The notes under the pieces are model-generated. The model saw only the letters and a list, made by a program, of their open reading frames with translations. It was not told the origin of the DNA and made no database searches. The position numbers and the translations under genes were made by a program. From CBCXVS01 sp965178525 (GTDB taxonomy: Bacteria; Tectomicrobia; Entotheonellia; Entotheonellales; Entotheonellaceae): a stretch of 5,499 nt of DNA. This document shows positions 4,915 to 5,499 of the stretch, in pieces (positions within the stretch are counted from its first letter, which is position 1; the number at the start of each line of letters is the position of its first letter). Location of the stretch: contig CBCXVS010000399.1 of NCBI GenBank assembly GCA_965178525.1, positions 1-5,499 on the forward strand, read 5' to 3'.

Positions 4915-5439
4915 ATGCCACGCATCGCACTCGACCTGAACAAAGCTGAAGATCGAACCAAAGTCAATGGAGAATGGCGCGTTGCGCCTGGGCTGGTGCC
5001 GGGCGAGCCCAACGAGGGGCTGACGGCGCAGCTGCTGTCCAGTCCGGCACGGCTGCCGGACTATGACGACTCCGGCTGGGAGGTGTGTCCCAACATCCGG
5101 GAGAGTCTCTCAGTGGGATTTACTTTCGCCTGGTATCGCATCGCCGTCGACATTCCGTCACAAGCCGATGGCATTGACCTGGCGGGCTCCCGGGTATGGT
5201 TTGAAACCAACATCGATAACTACGGTGAAATCTGGATCAACGGCGAGATCGACCGGAGTACGGGGGTTATTGTCGGCATCAATGCTTCGCAGCGGGTGGA
5301 AATCAGCGGCAGCGCCGTGCCGGGCGAGCACTACGTCATTTCCTGTCTGGTAGCCAACGGGCCGTTGGCCGAACCGCGTGGTGGCATCTTCATGCGCTAT
5401 GCCACGCTTGCTTTTGAGTCTCCCAATCCCACGAAATAA
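4915..5439 (+). CDS. Stand-alone galactose-binding / GH2 N-terminal-like beta-sandwich protein
   Basis: This 174-residue protein looks like the jelly-roll sugar-binding domain found at the N-terminus of family 2 glycoside hydrolases and beta-galactosidases. YDDSGWEV (50-57), FAWYRIAVDIP (71-81), GSRVWFETNIDNYGEIWING (91-110) and the late strands around YVISCLVANGPL match the usual YDDSxW, WYRxxFxVP and VDYxAEVWVNG-style motifs. No catalytic barrel follows and there is no signal peptide, so it is probably a cytoplasmic binding or accessory protein. I recall similar sequence associated with SMP-30/gluconolactonase proteins, but this is memory, not a search. The start at 4915 is preferred: AGGAGG (4904-4909) lies 5 bases upstream. 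The same frame runs on upstream into the LLM gene, but that part is a shadow. It follows the LLM gene by 88 bases with no strong terminator between them, so co-transcription is plausible. Confidence 0.8.
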   Translation: MPRIALDLNKAEDRTKVNGEWRVAPGLVPGEPNEGLTAQLLSSPARLPDYDDSGWEVCPNIRESLSVGFTFAWYRIAVDIPSQADGIDLAGSRVWFETNIDNYGEIWINGEIDRSTGVIVGINASQRVEISGSAVPGEHYVISCLVANGPLAEPRGGIFMRYATLAFESPNPTK

Positions 5440-5499
5440 CTGACTCCGAACAGGCGCACCACTCCCGTTCAGGCTCAAATCTGTCTTAAAACGGGTAGA

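Noticed and set aside
5464..5495. CCCGTT ... AACGGG inverted repeat at the right edge
   Set aside because: The arms are only 6 bp with a 20-base spacer and no T-run follows within the window, so a terminator for the last gene cannot be supported.

Overview
The window has four convincing protein-coding genes, all on the + strand, behind a fifth, AT-rich regulator gene at the left edge. Three of the enzyme-side genes have strong purine-rich ribosome binding sites 5-8 bases before their starts, and their GC is high (about 60-70% where sampled). Together with an LLM-class (F420/flavin) oxidoreductase, a urocanase and a VOC protein, this suggests a GC-rich, metabolically versatile environmental bacterium. 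The LuxR-type regulator resembles proteins common in Desulfobacterota-like lineages. The exact lineage cannot be read from this window; an uncultured group such as Tectomicrobia is only a guess.

Layout. 1-91: possible promoter/operator. 92-817: regulator with a degenerate, N-terminally incomplete receiver-like region, a coiled coil and a LuxR-type HTH; its 5' half is only about 31% GC. 818-1477: a 660-base stretch without a convincing large gene, rich in palindromes and GTCTC/GAGAC repeats, with one plausible single-TM small ORF (1116-1259). 1496-3145: urocanate hydratase (hutU-like). 3146-3248: two perfect inverted repeats. 3249-3749: VOC-fold, extradiol-dioxygenase-like protein. 3750-3935: a hairpin nearly identical to one at 908-924, a terminator-like inverted repeat and a hairpin just before the next RBS. 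3936-4826: LLM-class oxidoreductase. 4915-5439: 174-residue stand-alone galactose-binding/GH2-N-terminal-like beta-sandwich protein. 5440-5499: nothing supportable.

How the genes may work together. All four genes downstream of the gap point the same way, and three of them are enzyme families used in degrading small molecules: an NAD+-dependent hydratase, a metal-dependent VOC enzyme and a deazaflavin/flavin oxidoreductase. The urocanase has no hutH, hutI or hutG beside it, so a classical histidine-utilisation operon is not visible. A catabolic cluster for an imidazole-like or other ring compound is possible but inferred. The dyads and terminator-like repeat between the genes suggest more than one transcription unit. 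I saw no CRISPR array, tRNA, rRNA or insertion sequence.
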